The notes: generated from the letters alone by a model not told the origin. Counted from the stretch's first letter, positions 34,901-46,700 are shown. The stretch is 64,000 bases of DNA from Mycteria americana (GCF_035582795.1 NC_134383.1:1743501-1807500); one strand, 5' to 3'. Program-made: numbers and translations.

Positions 34901-37900
34901 TACAAACTTCAACTAATGAATCCTTCAGTTTCTCTGGGCTCAACCCAGACAGGTTAGCCAAGAACAGCTGTGAAATGCTGATGGGGAAATGGAGGCCTGT
35001 GGAGAAGCCTGGCTCCCATCCTTGGACTGCTCTGCTCCTAGGCTGTGCTGACCCCTAGCAGGAAGTGCGCGAGGATGCTGTGAACCTGACATCTGTGACA
35101 GCGCGGCGTGGAGAAGCCGGACTGCTTACTTACACAAAGCAAAAGGTGAAGGGATATTTTTTCCCTGAGGGTTCTTTGTCTTATCAAGCCCTTAGTATTA
35201 ATTATAAGGCAGCTAAGGGACCAGAGCACTCTCAGACTCATTCTTACTGCTTTGAGCTTACTCTGAACTCCAAAGAGATCAGAGTGCAGCCACCGGATAC
35301 AAGAGAGAGGGTCCTCTAAGGATCAGCCCATTCCCAGCCGAGGCCCAAAGAGCCAGGTGAAGCTATGCCCATCCCTGCAGCTCCGTATCTGACCTGCGGA
35401 ACAGGCAGCACATCGCGCCTGGTCCCCCTGGGCTGGCAGAAGGCGTCACACAGCATGACCGGATCTGGAGCACGGGCTGGCTGCTGTTACTCTGCACAGT
35501 GATTAAAGCCAGGAAAGTCTCCTGGGAAGGTGCTGACCCTTCGAGCTCAGGGCCTGCTTCTTCAGGAGGGCGCAGGCTCATCTGCACAGTGTAGTTACCA
35601 GAGCCGCAGACATCATCGCTCACAACTGCAAGGCTTTAGGGAAAGAAGGAAAAAAAGCTGAGACCCAGCTAGGCTCCACAGCCTGTTAGGAAGAAAGCAG
35701 CATTAAGATGAGTTTCCTCAGTGAAACCAAATAGTAATTTGAAACAAATGAACAACATGTAGACCCTGGCATGACAGAGCCTCCCATGATCAGAACCACC
35801 TCCTGCCTCTCTGCACAGTCAAATCATTTGAACTGAGGGGAACCTGGCAGTATTTTACTGTATGGGAACATCTACCTTCTTTGCTAGTGCATTTGATAAC
35901 TTGAGCAATATCAAATGTCCCCGCTTGCAAAATTGCATGTAGATTGTTTTTGGGAGGAGAGGCGGAGAGTTGAAGGCTATTGTGAAAAAGAAAACTAGGT
36001 CTGAAGGTCAGTATTAATATCTGAAATGTGAAAAGGCCCTTTTTTTTTAATGTGATGTCATTGCTGAATGAACTAAGTGTTTTTAAAACCACAATACAGA
36101 GTACCCATGTTACTGAGCCCATGGAGCAATTTGGATATTAACCCCTGCTCCTTAAATCACACAGCATAAATATGCAACAGCAACTACACTGAGATAATTA
36201 CCCATTCAGAATGACAGCATCTGACTGCAAAACCCTCCTCTGATGTGATTCACTCAGCAGTGCACTGGGCTCCGAATCCAGCAGTGTTAGAACAGTTACT
36301 AAGCCTTCAGCTGCTTCTTCTTTTCCTTTGTTTGTTCTAACTGTCTTCTCTGTCTCTGTGTTCAAGAACAGCATCTCAGATTCTCCAGTGTTTGCAACAC
36401 CCAGCAAGGAATTCCCCTGTTGCGTAAGCACTACCAGACTCCGAGAAGAATGTGAAGGGCTCTCTGGGGTTGGAAGGAACTGGATTAGATCTCTGGCTAG
36501 AAGCACGTCAGCATCATTGACAGCCACTTTATTGAAGACAGCTGACTGATTAGTAACTTTGTTTACGAGCCTATTAGCAGAGACAGAAAATGCTTTTGTT
36601 GTAGATGGCCCAGTGGCATGCATGTCAGGGCTAGAATGACCAGTCTCATGTTCAATGTTATCTTCCAGTGATACCTTCTCCAAAGGGCGTCTTGCTGATG
36701 CCTGATGTGGTGAAGACACAGGTGCCTGAGTGAGCAGCTGGCTAGCAGTGGCTGCATCTCCTTTCAGTAACATGTCCTCACTCTTCCCCATTGATGTAGA
36801 GACCACAGTTGATTTGTTCACTCTGGCAACTGTAGGCAGCACCATGTTTGGATCAGATTGGATAGCTGATGTTGCCAGCAGAAACGCTCTTTTATTTGTA
36901 AGTGAAGTAGTGATATAACCTTTCTTAGCTGCAGAGAGAGAAGTCATTGCTAATGGAGACTGTGATGTAGTCTGTGTCAGTTTAGGCTGTATCTCAAGAG
37001 CAATAATAGATCCTGCAGATGGTTGTACAGGAGTTAAAACACCGTTATTCCCAAGAACTGCTGTGGGGGGTTGCTGTGTCCTTATATTAAACATGGCTGA
37101 CAGAGATATGCTTGTTCCCAAGAATTTACCAGTTCCTATTTTTCTTGCACTTGTGCTGATTTCAGTTGGCTTTGTATTTTCTCCCATGTTGGCCTGTGAG
37201 AACAGTTTAGTAGGGGCTTGATGGATTTGGTCACGTTTCATGGCTGATAGCAGGGGAACATGTGTAGACGCAGGTGAAGGTGGGCTTGCAGGAGAGTTGA
37301 TATACACCCTTGGATGGGTAATTGCAGCCAGAAGTTTCCCAGAAACTGTTGTTTTCATTTGGACCTTTGTTGAAAATGGACTATGCGCTGGGGCTACTGT
37401 TGGTGTCTCTGTCATTATAAAGGGCTTAGGCACAATGGGAGTAAATTCCAAATGTTTAGTAAGATAAGGTTTTATAGAAGTGGTGTGGGTTTGTGCTGCT
37501 TTAGCGCACTCAGTGGCTCCTCCTGAACAGGCCGTGCTGGCCAGTACCGAATCTTTCCGATCATTTCCAGCTGGAAGTGCTGAGAAAGCTGATGACGTGC
37601 TGGGGACAAACTGAACTTGTGATGGCAGCCTTTGAAGTGACTCGGTACTTAGGAAACTTTGCAATGTGGACTGCAAAGGCATGATGCTTGTGAACATCTT
37701 TAACGGGTATGTTATGGTTCTAGCTGAGTGCAAGGTCAAACACTCTGTGCATTGTGCACGGACAGAGGAAGGTGTGCTCACTAAGCCTTGGTGATGGCCA
37801 GTAGTTTGCAGCATTAGCTTCTGACTGTGCTGAACCTGATCTACAGCCCCTGTGACAGCAAACGGAGATTGGGCAGGCATTTGAAAATCAGGGAGTCCGT

Positions 37901-40900
37901 TTGCTGACCGTAAAGGAATTACAGAAGAAGAATGTGGCTTTTCAGTGGTGAAAAATACTTCAGGGGAAATACGGAGGCTATGCTGTGGAGACACCACTAA
38001 CGGTGGCACAGCGGAGGTGAAAGGCTCTGCTAACATACCGTTAAGTAAAAGCAAATCAGTCCCCTTGGCCTCTTGGGAACTGGGAGCAGGCACCTGCATC
38101 TCTTCAGGGAGCCTGTGCAGATGCATGGCCTGCACTGTAGTGCTAGTCCTCATCCGTGGGTCCAGCAAATGACTTGATGTTGAGGTAACAGCTTGAAACA
38201 AACTAGTGATGTCTGTATAGTTAGGATTAGTTAGTACTGGCTGAGAAGTTATTTTTGTTTTCTCTGCTTGTTGGTTAGATGCAGTAGAGAGAGTAGTTTC
38301 AGGCCTCAAAGACTTACTAGTGGGATAAGAGGAACTAGTTTTCATTGGGATATCATGGCTGCTTTCAGGGGTACCCAAATTCAGATCTTGCTTGTTTGTG
38401 AACAAGAGGGCAGTTTTGTGCTCATCTTCACCCTCAGGAGAGGGTACCATCTGTAAATCCGGTCTGTCAGTGGGCAAAAGGATAAATACAGGCTTAACCA
38501 GAATTAAGCTAGGACTCAGATTTTGTAAGTTTGCAAGGTCCAGCGCTGAAGAATTTGATGCTGCCAGGATTTGCTGAATGGAAACCAGACCCCCAACACT
38601 GGTATTTGGGAATTTTGTAGGTAGAGAGGAATCTTGCAGGGGCTGCAGGCATATCATGCCATTAGTACTTTTAAGCAGGAAGGACAAGTACGGGGATGAT
38701 GGTAGCACTGTAAGTTGATCACCTCTAAAAGCACTGAGGTTTTTGGTAGCTGCATCATGTGACATACCAAACCGCTGCACTAGTGCTTGTGCCAGATATT
38801 CTGGGATCTCATCAGAAACACTGGGCACCACCGGTTCAGGATGTGCTGTTGTTGAGCTGGACTGGCTTCCCTGCGCACGGAGTGAGGGCAGTTTTGAAGC
38901 AAAAGCTGCCAGGCTGCCAGGTTGCTGGATCTGGAAGGCTGAAGGGGCAAAGCTGTGAAGAGGAACTTTCTGGCTCCCATTGTCATGCAGTCCAGAGGGG
39001 CTGAGGACTGGGCTGGCTTGTGGAGTCAGTGGGGGAGAACCAGTTTTACCTATCTGTTGTGGGAGACTTTTCTTTCTCTTGGAGTCTTCCACTGTGCTCA
39101 TCTGCAGCATCATAGGGAAGGCTTCCTGAGATACAGGATGGGCAGAAATGCCTTGAACCTGAGACCCAGAACCAGTAGACATGGATGAAGTTGGTACGTG
39201 AAGTCCTTTCTCAGCAGAGGCCGGGATGCCCATTAGCTGCAATCCAACGTAAGTAGGAAAAGATGTACCTGGTGGCTGAAGCCCTGCATGAACAGAATCA
39301 AAAGTGCTTACAGGTTGAAGGGCTGTGTTCTCAAAGGTAGACGTACCTGGAAAGAGTGCAGATGTTACTCCTTTTAGCTCTTTAGTAGTTTGGGAAAGTT
39401 TTAATGTGGAAATCCATGATTGGCTTAATGAGGATGAATTAGCAGAAGCCTGTGGGGTCTCAGGGGATCTGAATTTTTCAGGTTTACTTGTCATCATCTG
39501 ATGATCAGTATCTCTTTGCAAAACTAGAACTGTGATTTCTTGAGAGCTCCTATTGGTTTCTTGGGAAACGTGTTGTTTAGTACAGTTGAGAGTCCGGGAC
39601 AAAGTGAGGGGCTGTTGTCTATCAGTTGTGCTAATGGGCCCTTGAAATGGAGGTGGAAGTAAGTCATCATGAACTAGAGCTTCCAGATGCATCAATAGTG
39701 AAGAAGAATGTACGTTGCCTTGTGGGAGTGTCTGAAGAGCAGGCAACTGAGTCGGGTGTCCAGAACCATTTATTACAGCTGTTGTTGAGTTTCTGGCTTT
39801 ACTGCCTGTTGTTTCTTGCTTCAGAGATAAAATAGGGGAAAACTGAACAGCATTTGTCTGTGTCATTCTGGAATAGACTGCGTCAAGGTCCCCTGAAGCT
39901 GGCTTTTGTAGGAATGCAGAAGTTGTAACTTTAGGATCCACACTCTGAGACTTCTTCAGGTATGCAGGTGTCACACCAGCTTTGCTGTCAGGCTGGACTT
40001 GTGGATTTGTGTCTTTTGGCCTTTTGCTAGTGGGAGGCATTCCTGTTGGTAACCAATCCACCCTTGCACTTTCAAGAGCAATCTTAACTCTGGTGGGAAA
40101 TGGAGATGCTGCTATTTCTTTTCTTGGAGGATGAAAATTTACCGTTGAAGTCAGAAGAGATGTTTTAGGACTTGGCACCTCCATCTGCTTGATAACAGGA
40201 ATGGAAGAGAAAGCTGTAAACTCGGGAGAGTCTTGATGTGTCCCTCCACTGAGAAAGGTCTGGGGCAGCCCAGCGCTAGAGCTGGTAGGACTGAAACCAG
40301 CCTCAGTAGTATTTTCTAGTTTTCCTTGCAGTGACCTGTCTGGCTGTTCCAGATGTGTGGTAGCCCGTGATCCTTGTGTGGAGACAGGGATGCTTATGCT
40401 ACTCAAGAGCTTGCTAGGAAGAGTGTGTCCATCCTGGAGTTTTAAAACTGCTGCTTCTGTGTGCAGTTGCTCAGGCACCTCCAAGTTTCTAACCAACTCC
40501 TTAGGCAGCATGGCTGTTCTTTTTGCAGCTGTCTCTGTATGGACAGGAATGAAGTCAGCTGTCGTTTCATTGGTAGGATCAACTGCTGGACTCTGAAAAT
40601 TAAAGGTCACCTCATCTGAGTTATCTTCTGTAATGGAAAACACTTTGCTGGGCACTGCGCTGCTCTCAGCTCTTGGTTGGGCTTCTCTAGAAAAGCTCAG
40701 GCCTACTACTTCACTGACATGATGTTCATTCCTGGAGGCACCTAATGAACAGAAAACAAGCCCTTTACCTATTCAGTTGTACATAACTTTTAACAGCTTG
40801 CAGCAGCACTTTGCAACAGGCTGAGTGGGAAGCGGAAAGTTAAGTGGCTACTGGCTGCATTCAGAACCATACAGGAGGGAGGATGGGCAGCTCTGGCACT

Positions 40901-42813
40901 GCCATTCTTACAGTGAGCTGCTATAAATCTGATCCTCTGCTGTTTATATTCAGAGTCATACGAAGGATGACACTTCATACTCCTGCCACACTGATGCAAA
41001 GCATTAACCAGCCAGAGAGGAACCCTTTATCTTAATTGTACAAGGATATAAATGACAGGCAAAGATGCAGGGAGAATGGAATCCTCAGGTTGCCCGAGGA
41101 CAGGTTGGTAGCTCTTTAATAGCAAAGCAAGAGCTTTGCTCACCTGGCTCTCCTTAATCACTCTTCCTCCCCCAATATCCCAGTCCTATAATGAGTTTCC
41201 TGATTCATACTGGGTGACCAGGCAGGACAAAGCTGGTTTGTTTTGTGGAAGTGACACAGCAGACAGAACATAGTAACTTCTCTACTTTTAACTTCTCAAA
41301 TCAAAAGCAGACGCTTTGTCATTTAAAGAGGCAGACCTATGGTTTAAAAGGCTATTGTTTTATCCACATTTTACTTTTTTCTGTCTTTCTATACTTTCCA
41401 AGCCATGGACTAAAATATTAATGTACTTTCCTCTCCAAAAACTTTTAAGCATTTTCCCTGAGGCACTGGCCAGCAAATACATATATCTAAAAGTTAAGAA
41501 GTGATTATGCTTTTAAGTGTTATGCATTTAAATTGTGTTTTTTGACAAAGGCAAAGCAGAGGTTTAGCAGTTTCGCATCAGATGAAATCCCTGAGGTTGG
41601 CATCCAAGTGTAGTGACGTAAGAGGAGATCACAACTTGTCTGTGGTCATTTGGAGAACCAGTACTACTTTCAGTCAACAGTGAACAGGGTAAGCTAATCT
41701 AAGGGAACCCAAAAAGCTGATATAATGCTAAAAAAGAAATGGAAGTTAATGGATTATGAAGATTGGTATGTTAAATCTATAAAATATTTTGAATTGTGGT
41801 TTTGTATAAACAAATGAAACTCCCATGGTTTAGCCCCAACTCAGCAAAGCACACAAGTGATCTGTCTATAAAGACAAGCACTTACTGAATCAAGATCTTG
41901 TATAAAGAAAGCAGTGTAAATATGCACAAATACACCTTGCAGAGGGACAAGATAATTTAAAAAAACATAACAAACAAACCTCACAAAAAGAACAGAATTA
42001 CTAATTAGGTGGAAAATTCTTTGATACCATCCCCCCAAGTTTATCTTTACTGAACAGTCTGCCTGAAGACCCAAGACTGCTTTTATTAGCCAAGTTAATT
42101 TTATGTACACTTGCAGTGTATGCTCACAGGCACACAATAAGAGGTAGAAAGCAAAGACTGACTGGTTCCCTTCAATGAGTGACAGCAGCCCTAGGAACTC
42201 ATTTGAGGCATGACAGCATTACAAACTCATCATTGATTTCATGCTGTCAGAAATATTTGGCAGGACAGCTGTTCCCAAAGAAAATGCAGAACAATGTGTT
42301 ACTGCATGGTGAAGAGGGGAGCCCATGCTTAATGTGATAAACAGTGGTGCCTGGAAAAGTATATTCTGAACAAGGCTTCAGCAGACAGGAGCTTGATTCT
42401 CAGTTCTGCTATAGACCTACTCTGTGAAAAGTGACTCTATTTTTCCTTTGCTTTCCCCCACCTGAAGGGGAAAGTATCTTCTTTGGAGAATGGACTGCCT
42501 CTTAGCTTGGGTAAGGAGCACAGCTGTGTCCTGATTAGGGGCCATTAATACTCCCACAACAGAAACCATTTAAACCAAATCTTGAGCCTTACAGCACAGC
42601 TGCACAAACAGAGAGAAGTTGCTCCTTCATCTCATTGTTGTCACACACCTGAGACTGACGGCACAATATTTAGCATAGTTTTTCTGCTCACTGATAATAG
42701 AGGAAAAGAAGGCAGAAAGACAGCAATTGAGATTAGAACAAAACATATCACTCACCAGATAAATCCAGTAGTCCAGCTGCAATCAGAATAAAGATAGGGA
42801 ATTTTTCCTGCAT
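31843..42813 (-). CDS. Unnamed mucin-like type I membrane protein with ZP-C domain (complete model, 7 exons)
   Basis: Joining 42756-42813, 36202-40741, 35876-36000, 35394-35625, 34353-34509, 33055-33184 and 31843-31994 gives one frame of about 1,797 residues with matching phases. Residues 1 to about 21 are a signal peptide (hydrophobic FPIFILIAAGLLDL). About 21-1533 is Ser/Thr/Pro-rich and mucin-like, with many N-X-S/T sites and few Cys. About 1575-1715 is a ZP-C subdomain with its Cys set (SCCVTPSASP, AYLHCELNVC, GCEQDC), followed by NLISFGPVL, which resembles the external hydrophobic patch of ZP proteins. About 1753-1778 is a membrane helix, with the tail HHRQKTKNICYPQLGEIHGL. No ZP-N half is recognisable. 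ZP modules mediate assembly of extracellular filaments, so a surface or egg-coat-like glycoprotein is inferred. I do not recognise a named gene. Exon 3 is the weakest. Confidence 0.82.
33055..33184 (-). CDS. ZP-mucin gene exon 6 (last ZP cysteine and hydrophobic patch)
   Basis: Acceptor CTTTCCCAG, donor GAAG|GTGGGT. It begins DCFES, giving the final C-x3-C pair with exon 5. It continues through NLHNLISFGPVLRMKNRF, placed where ZP proteins carry their external hydrophobic patch. No clear RxxR furin site is seen. Confidence 0.8.
34353..34509 (-). CDS. ZP-mucin gene exon 5 (ZP-C, second part)
   Basis: Acceptor CCTTGCCAG, donor GAACAG|GTACGT. It encodes AASFTIQLFQMLNHSVAYLH and CELNVCLHGKTGCEQ, the most diagnostic ZP-C signature (F-x-F-x(n)-V-x-L-H-C-x-V-x-V-C). 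Confidence 0.88.
35394..35625 (-). CDS. ZP-mucin gene exon 4 (ZP-C, first part)
   Basis: Acceptor AGCCTTGCAG, donor CGCAG|GTCAGA. It encodes NYTVQMSLRPPEEAGPE, then ITVQSNSSQPVLQIRSCCVT and AMCCLF, the central beta strands and cysteines of a ZP-C subdomain. Confidence 0.85.
35876..36000 (-). CDS. ZP-mucin gene exon 3 (linker; tentative)
   Basis: Between GACCTTCAG (acceptor at 36001) and GAAG|GTAGAT. An alternative acceptor at 35977 (CACAATAG) keeps the same frame and is 24 nt shorter. It encodes LQLSASPPKNNLHAILQAGT and a single Cys. It is chosen because it alone links exon 2 (phase 2) to exon 4 (needing one base). It may hold a degenerate ZP-N piece or just a linker. Confidence 0.5.
36202..40741 (-). 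CDS. ZP-mucin gene exon 2 (giant 4,540-nt mucin exon)
   Basis: Acceptor TGTTCATTAG at 40742, donor AATGG|GTAATT at 36201. It is open for 1,512 codons without a break, and the frame continues past the first GTG at 40655 back to the acceptor. The composition is rich in Ser, Thr, Pro, Gln and Val without a clean tandem repeat. A segment at about residues 660-785 is less mucin-like. An in-frame stop lies immediately after the donor, so either splicing occurs there or the product ends as a secreted mucin. Confidence 0.88.
40742..42755 (-). other. ZP-mucin gene intron 1
   Basis: A 2.0-kb intron between the signal-peptide exon (GTGAGT donor) and the giant exon (TTTTCTGTTCATTAG acceptor). I see nothing else in it. 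Confidence 0.75.
42756..42813 (-). CDS. ZP-mucin gene exon 1 (signal peptide)
   Basis: The ATG at 42813 opens MQEKFPIFILIAAGLLDLS, a classical signal peptide, ending at TCTG|GTGAGT in phase 1. This joins exactly to the phase of the giant exon 2. No upstream in-frame alternative is needed. Confidence 0.82.
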
Positions 42814-42945
42814 CTTGTGAAGCAGCTCCTGAGTCACCCCAATAACAATATATTCAGACAGGAAGCAGCTCGCTAAGGAGTCACTGCTGCCTCTTAGCAA
42901 TGGGCATTTGGCTTGTTTGTTCTGGAAGGGCAGAGTATTGGGTTA

Positions 42946-42954
42946 CTTTATAAG
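42946..42954 (-). promoter_or_regulatory. Candidate TATA box of the ZP-mucin gene
   Basis: CTTATAAAG on the minus strand, about 135 nt before the predicted start codon. A start site near 42915-42925 would leave a 5' UTR of about 100 nt. Confidence 0.45.
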
Positions 42955-42988
42955 AGCTTAGGCCAGACAGCAACCAATAATCTGTTCC

Positions 42989-43035
42989 AAAAAAAAAAAA
43001 AAAAAAAGCGCTTGTTCCCCCCCCCCAAAAAAAAA
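42989..43035 (+). repeat. Poly(A)/poly(C) low-complexity tract
   Basis: An A run, GCGCTTGTT, a C run and another A run lie just upstream of the ZP-mucin gene and near the CR1 insertion. Confidence 0.85.
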
Positions 43036-43171
43036 CCCAAAACAAACCTGCACCAATTGGAATCAATCGATTTTTAACAAAAGAAGAGAGTGTGTTCACG
43101 TGAGTGGCAAAGATGGAAAACATGATTGTAAACATGAGAGCTTACCTATGCAAGGCAGCTCTTTATCTCTG

Positions 43172-43708
43172 AAGGAAGAGTTAAAATGCTACCTTGAGTA
43201 CTGTGTGCAGTTCTAGGCCCCACCATTTTCAAAGGATGTGAAGGTCCTTGAATGCATCCAGAGGAGGGCAACAAAGCTGGTGAAAGGGCTGGAAGGAATG
43301 TCCTACGAGGAGTGGCTGAGGACTTTGGGTTTGTCTAATTTGGAGAACAGGAGGCTGAGGGATGACCTCATTGCTCTCTACAGCTTCCTCAGGAGGGCAC
43401 ACGGAGAGGGAGGTGCTGATCTCTTCTCCCTGGGATCCAGGGACAGGACACGTGGGAATGGTTCAAAGCTGCATCAAGGGAGGTTCAGACTTGACATTAG
43501 GAAGCACTTCTTTACTGAGAGGGTGGTCAAACACTGGAACAGGCTTCCTAGAGAGGTGATCAAAGCCCTGTGCCTGTCAGTGTTTAAAAGGCATTTGGGC
43601 AATGCCCTTAATAACATGCTTTAGCTTTTGGTCAGCCCTGAAGTGGTCAGGCAGTTGGACTAGATGATATTTGTAGGTCCCTTCCAACTGAACTATAATT
43701 CTAATTCT
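43172..43708 (+). mobile_element. CR1 LINE, 5'-truncated 3' end
   Basis: About 535 bp that translate on the plus strand to the C-terminal end of the CR1 reverse-transcriptase ORF. This includes VLECIQRRATKLVKGLEGM, then LRRAHGEGGADLFSLGS and VVKHWNRLPREV. It ends in the typical CR1 3' tail (GATGATATTTGTAGGTCCCTTCCAACTGAACTATAATTCTA, with an ATTCTA-type terminus). An in-frame stop replaces Trp near 43220, so this is a dead copy. It supports an avian (or other sauropsid) origin and lies between TTC12 and the ZP-mucin gene. Confidence 0.92.
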
Positions 43709-46700
43709 GCCCAATAAGGGTCAGAAGGTTTTGCCAGTTTGTGCTAAGACAAATATACACAGGGATCACTCTGGATCCCAGATGGAGACACTTCACTAAA
43801 GCAATCCATTTATGTAGGTGTTTGGCTCTGTGAGCCCAAATAAGATGGACATTCTCTCCCTGCGACCCTCCAGGTAGGGTTAGGCCACAGAGGAAGGCTG
43901 CTGGTGGTGCTGCTTCTATCATTCTATCAAGCCTGCTGGATCTTTTCTTCTCTAGGCCTACAAGCATTGGCAAAGTGTGTTCTTAATTCAAGAGATACGA
44001 AGAAAAGCCAACACACACCGAAGAGAAGCAGCTTCCAGTACAGCAACTAACCCCATCTTGCTCAGAGCAGCCTGAACTAACATTTTGGCGAGACAGAAAT
44101 GAGAACCATAGTTAAAGAACAAGCATGACAAACACTTAACAAGCACACAATTTAAACTTTCATAATAACCGAAGAAGAGACCAGAGGCTTCTTAGGCAAA
44201 GTCGCAGTTACACCCCTTTTACCTTTAATTGCAAGGCCCTAGTGTCCTTGCAAATATTCACCTGAAGATAGTAAGCAGTATACATCAGGCATCTTTTTAG
44301 TGCCAGGCACCTGCACACACACAAATAGCGAGCGAAACTCTTGGAGACAGGAAATTTAGAGCAATGCAGGTTAAGGAGATGAGAGAACATTACTACATAG
44401 CCATGACTGCTGCAAGTGCAGCTGAAATCCTATGTAAAAAAAATGAGCAAAAGTCAGACAAGTAGCATAATGGCAGCGCAGAAAAGCACTGCAAAAGACA
44501 CCGAGGACGAGGTGACTGCTCTTGAGGGAAATAACAATAAACCATTATCCATCCTTCAGCAAACTGATGAAGTGTAGTCTAGTAGATAATACAACAGATT
44601 AGGTGCTGACAGATACAATTTCCAGTCCTAGCCATGTCACTCACCTAAATGTGGTAACCAAGGTCAGGTCACTTCATCTTTTTCCCACTCTGTAAGTTGT
44701 CTGGGAAAAAATTATCCTGACTGGCATTTGTACAGCACCTGACACACAGGGCCCTAATTTGAGTCAGTGCCTCTACCCAAAACCAGCACACAGTAATTTG
44801 TCACATTAGCTAACACATTAAACACTTTCAAGAAGACTCTGTTTCCAGAAGTTCCACATCTCCAAGTTGCGTTCTGCTTCTTCTACTGGTTGACAGTCCA
44901 ACCATTGCCTGGTCCTGTCTTCACACAGCTGATAGTGAGGCCAAGTCTGTATTACTGCATTACCTGGATTAGAACAGATATGCTATTTTGCATCCTAGGT
45001 ACTGTGATCAAAGTTTGTGATCTGCAATTCAACCCATATCACATTGTTTGACAGACAGAAAGTAGCATGATACATCAGCATGGATACCAGACCTGGTACT
45101 GTTAAGACTAAACAGCATGAAACTTTACAATTGTAACTAAAGGAATAATTCTACTAGAAACACTAATTAGTACACTCATAGTCTCTGCAGACCACTTCCC
45201 CTTGAGAAGGCATGGGTCTTTTCCCACAGACTGTCATGAGTTATACTACCTGAATACCAGTCAAGACATATTCCTGAACCATAGAATCTGGTGCAACTGT
45301 TTTACAAGTATAAAGGTGCTACAAAAGCGATCCATAAACCCATGGCAGCTCCCAGCTAGGATCCACTGGCAGGTTCTTTGTTCTTCAAACAGGACTATAG
45401 CTTGTACAAGCTCAATGCCACTTCTGTAACTGCTCGATTGCTCAGGCCCACTTGCCATCCCCAAATGGCAATAGTTCCTGCTTGTAACCTGGTGCGCTCG
45501 TAAAAATTCTGCAATAGTTATTCTTTTTGAGGAGAACAAATCAGTTCTCAAACACCTTTTGCAGAAGGAAGTTAGAAGCAATTCTCTTACCTGATCACCA
45601 TTTTCTTCTGGGGGCTATAGCACCCGGTATGTGAAAGGTTCCATTAAGCAAAACCCAGCTTGTCAGTCAAAGCCAAGGAAGATCTTTAGCTTTTTGGCTT
45701 TTATTTCAACTCTCCTGTAATTTTCTGGTGACACATTACACCTGTTGTTCCCCTTTGACTTCCCCATCTGCCTCTGTAAACATGAGATTCAATAACTTCT
45801 TTTCCTTAAGACAATGCTTGGTGTTTGTCAGGTTTAGAGCATAGTACTTATTTGGACTTGAACCCTACACACAGTATTTGCTACATATTTGTCTAGGCAG
45901 GGTGTAACTTAATGGTAAGAGCTTAAAAAAAGACAGTGAGATTATCAATTGCATGCTTTTCACTGTGAGGGGAGAAAAACCAGGTGCAAGAGAATTTCCT
46001 TCTTCTGAAGTGGGAAGATGATTCAGCTGCTATTTTGAAAAGGCGATGATATATAATTTGTCAGCCACTGTTCTGAAGGGACAAGATTACATACAGAATA
46101 GACACCCACAGGTGTCAAGGAGGCAAATTGAAGAGCCATTTTAAAGTCAAACATGACTGGCCTGTGCTTCTTCATATAAATGTAATATATTCTTTTGTTT
46201 CCTGTGTTCAAAACCAAGGCAAAAAAAAGAAGTATTGTATTTTATGGCCAAAGTTCTTGTCTAGCCTAAGTTCTACAAGCTTTTAGTATAGATTTGTGTC
46301 TATGTGCATCTGTTTATTTGTGAAGAGACTATTTGTTAAATTTGACAGGTTTCCACCAGCAGTACTACAGCTGCTGTTCTGTTAGCACTACCACCAGAGT
46401 CCTCAATGGATATGCTCTCCAGAAGCATCTTAAACTGCCTTTTTGGAAGCACAATAAGAGGTAAGAGCAATGCATTCCTGCCTTTCTTTTCAAATTACAC
46501 TTGCCATTAGTAGTAATTCATTTTTGACCTCTCCAGAAAACACAGACGCTAGAAGGATGTGCCATTTGTGTTATTGTTTAAAAAATGAATAACTGTAGAG
46601 GAGGTTAGAGATGAACACAAGGGGCCATGAGAAAGTACTTAAAATCAGGAAGGTCAACTATTGTTCTTACTCCACACAAAAGTAAAGGACCAAGGGATAT

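Noticed and set aside
36328-40596. Plus-strand ORFs of 60-80 codons opposite the mucin exon
   Set aside because: Antisense shadows of a long coding exon. Only the minus frame has splice sites and continuity.
43238-43624. 128-codon plus-strand ORF as a host gene
   Set aside because: It is the C-terminal piece of a CR1 reverse transcriptase in a truncated LINE with a stop upstream.
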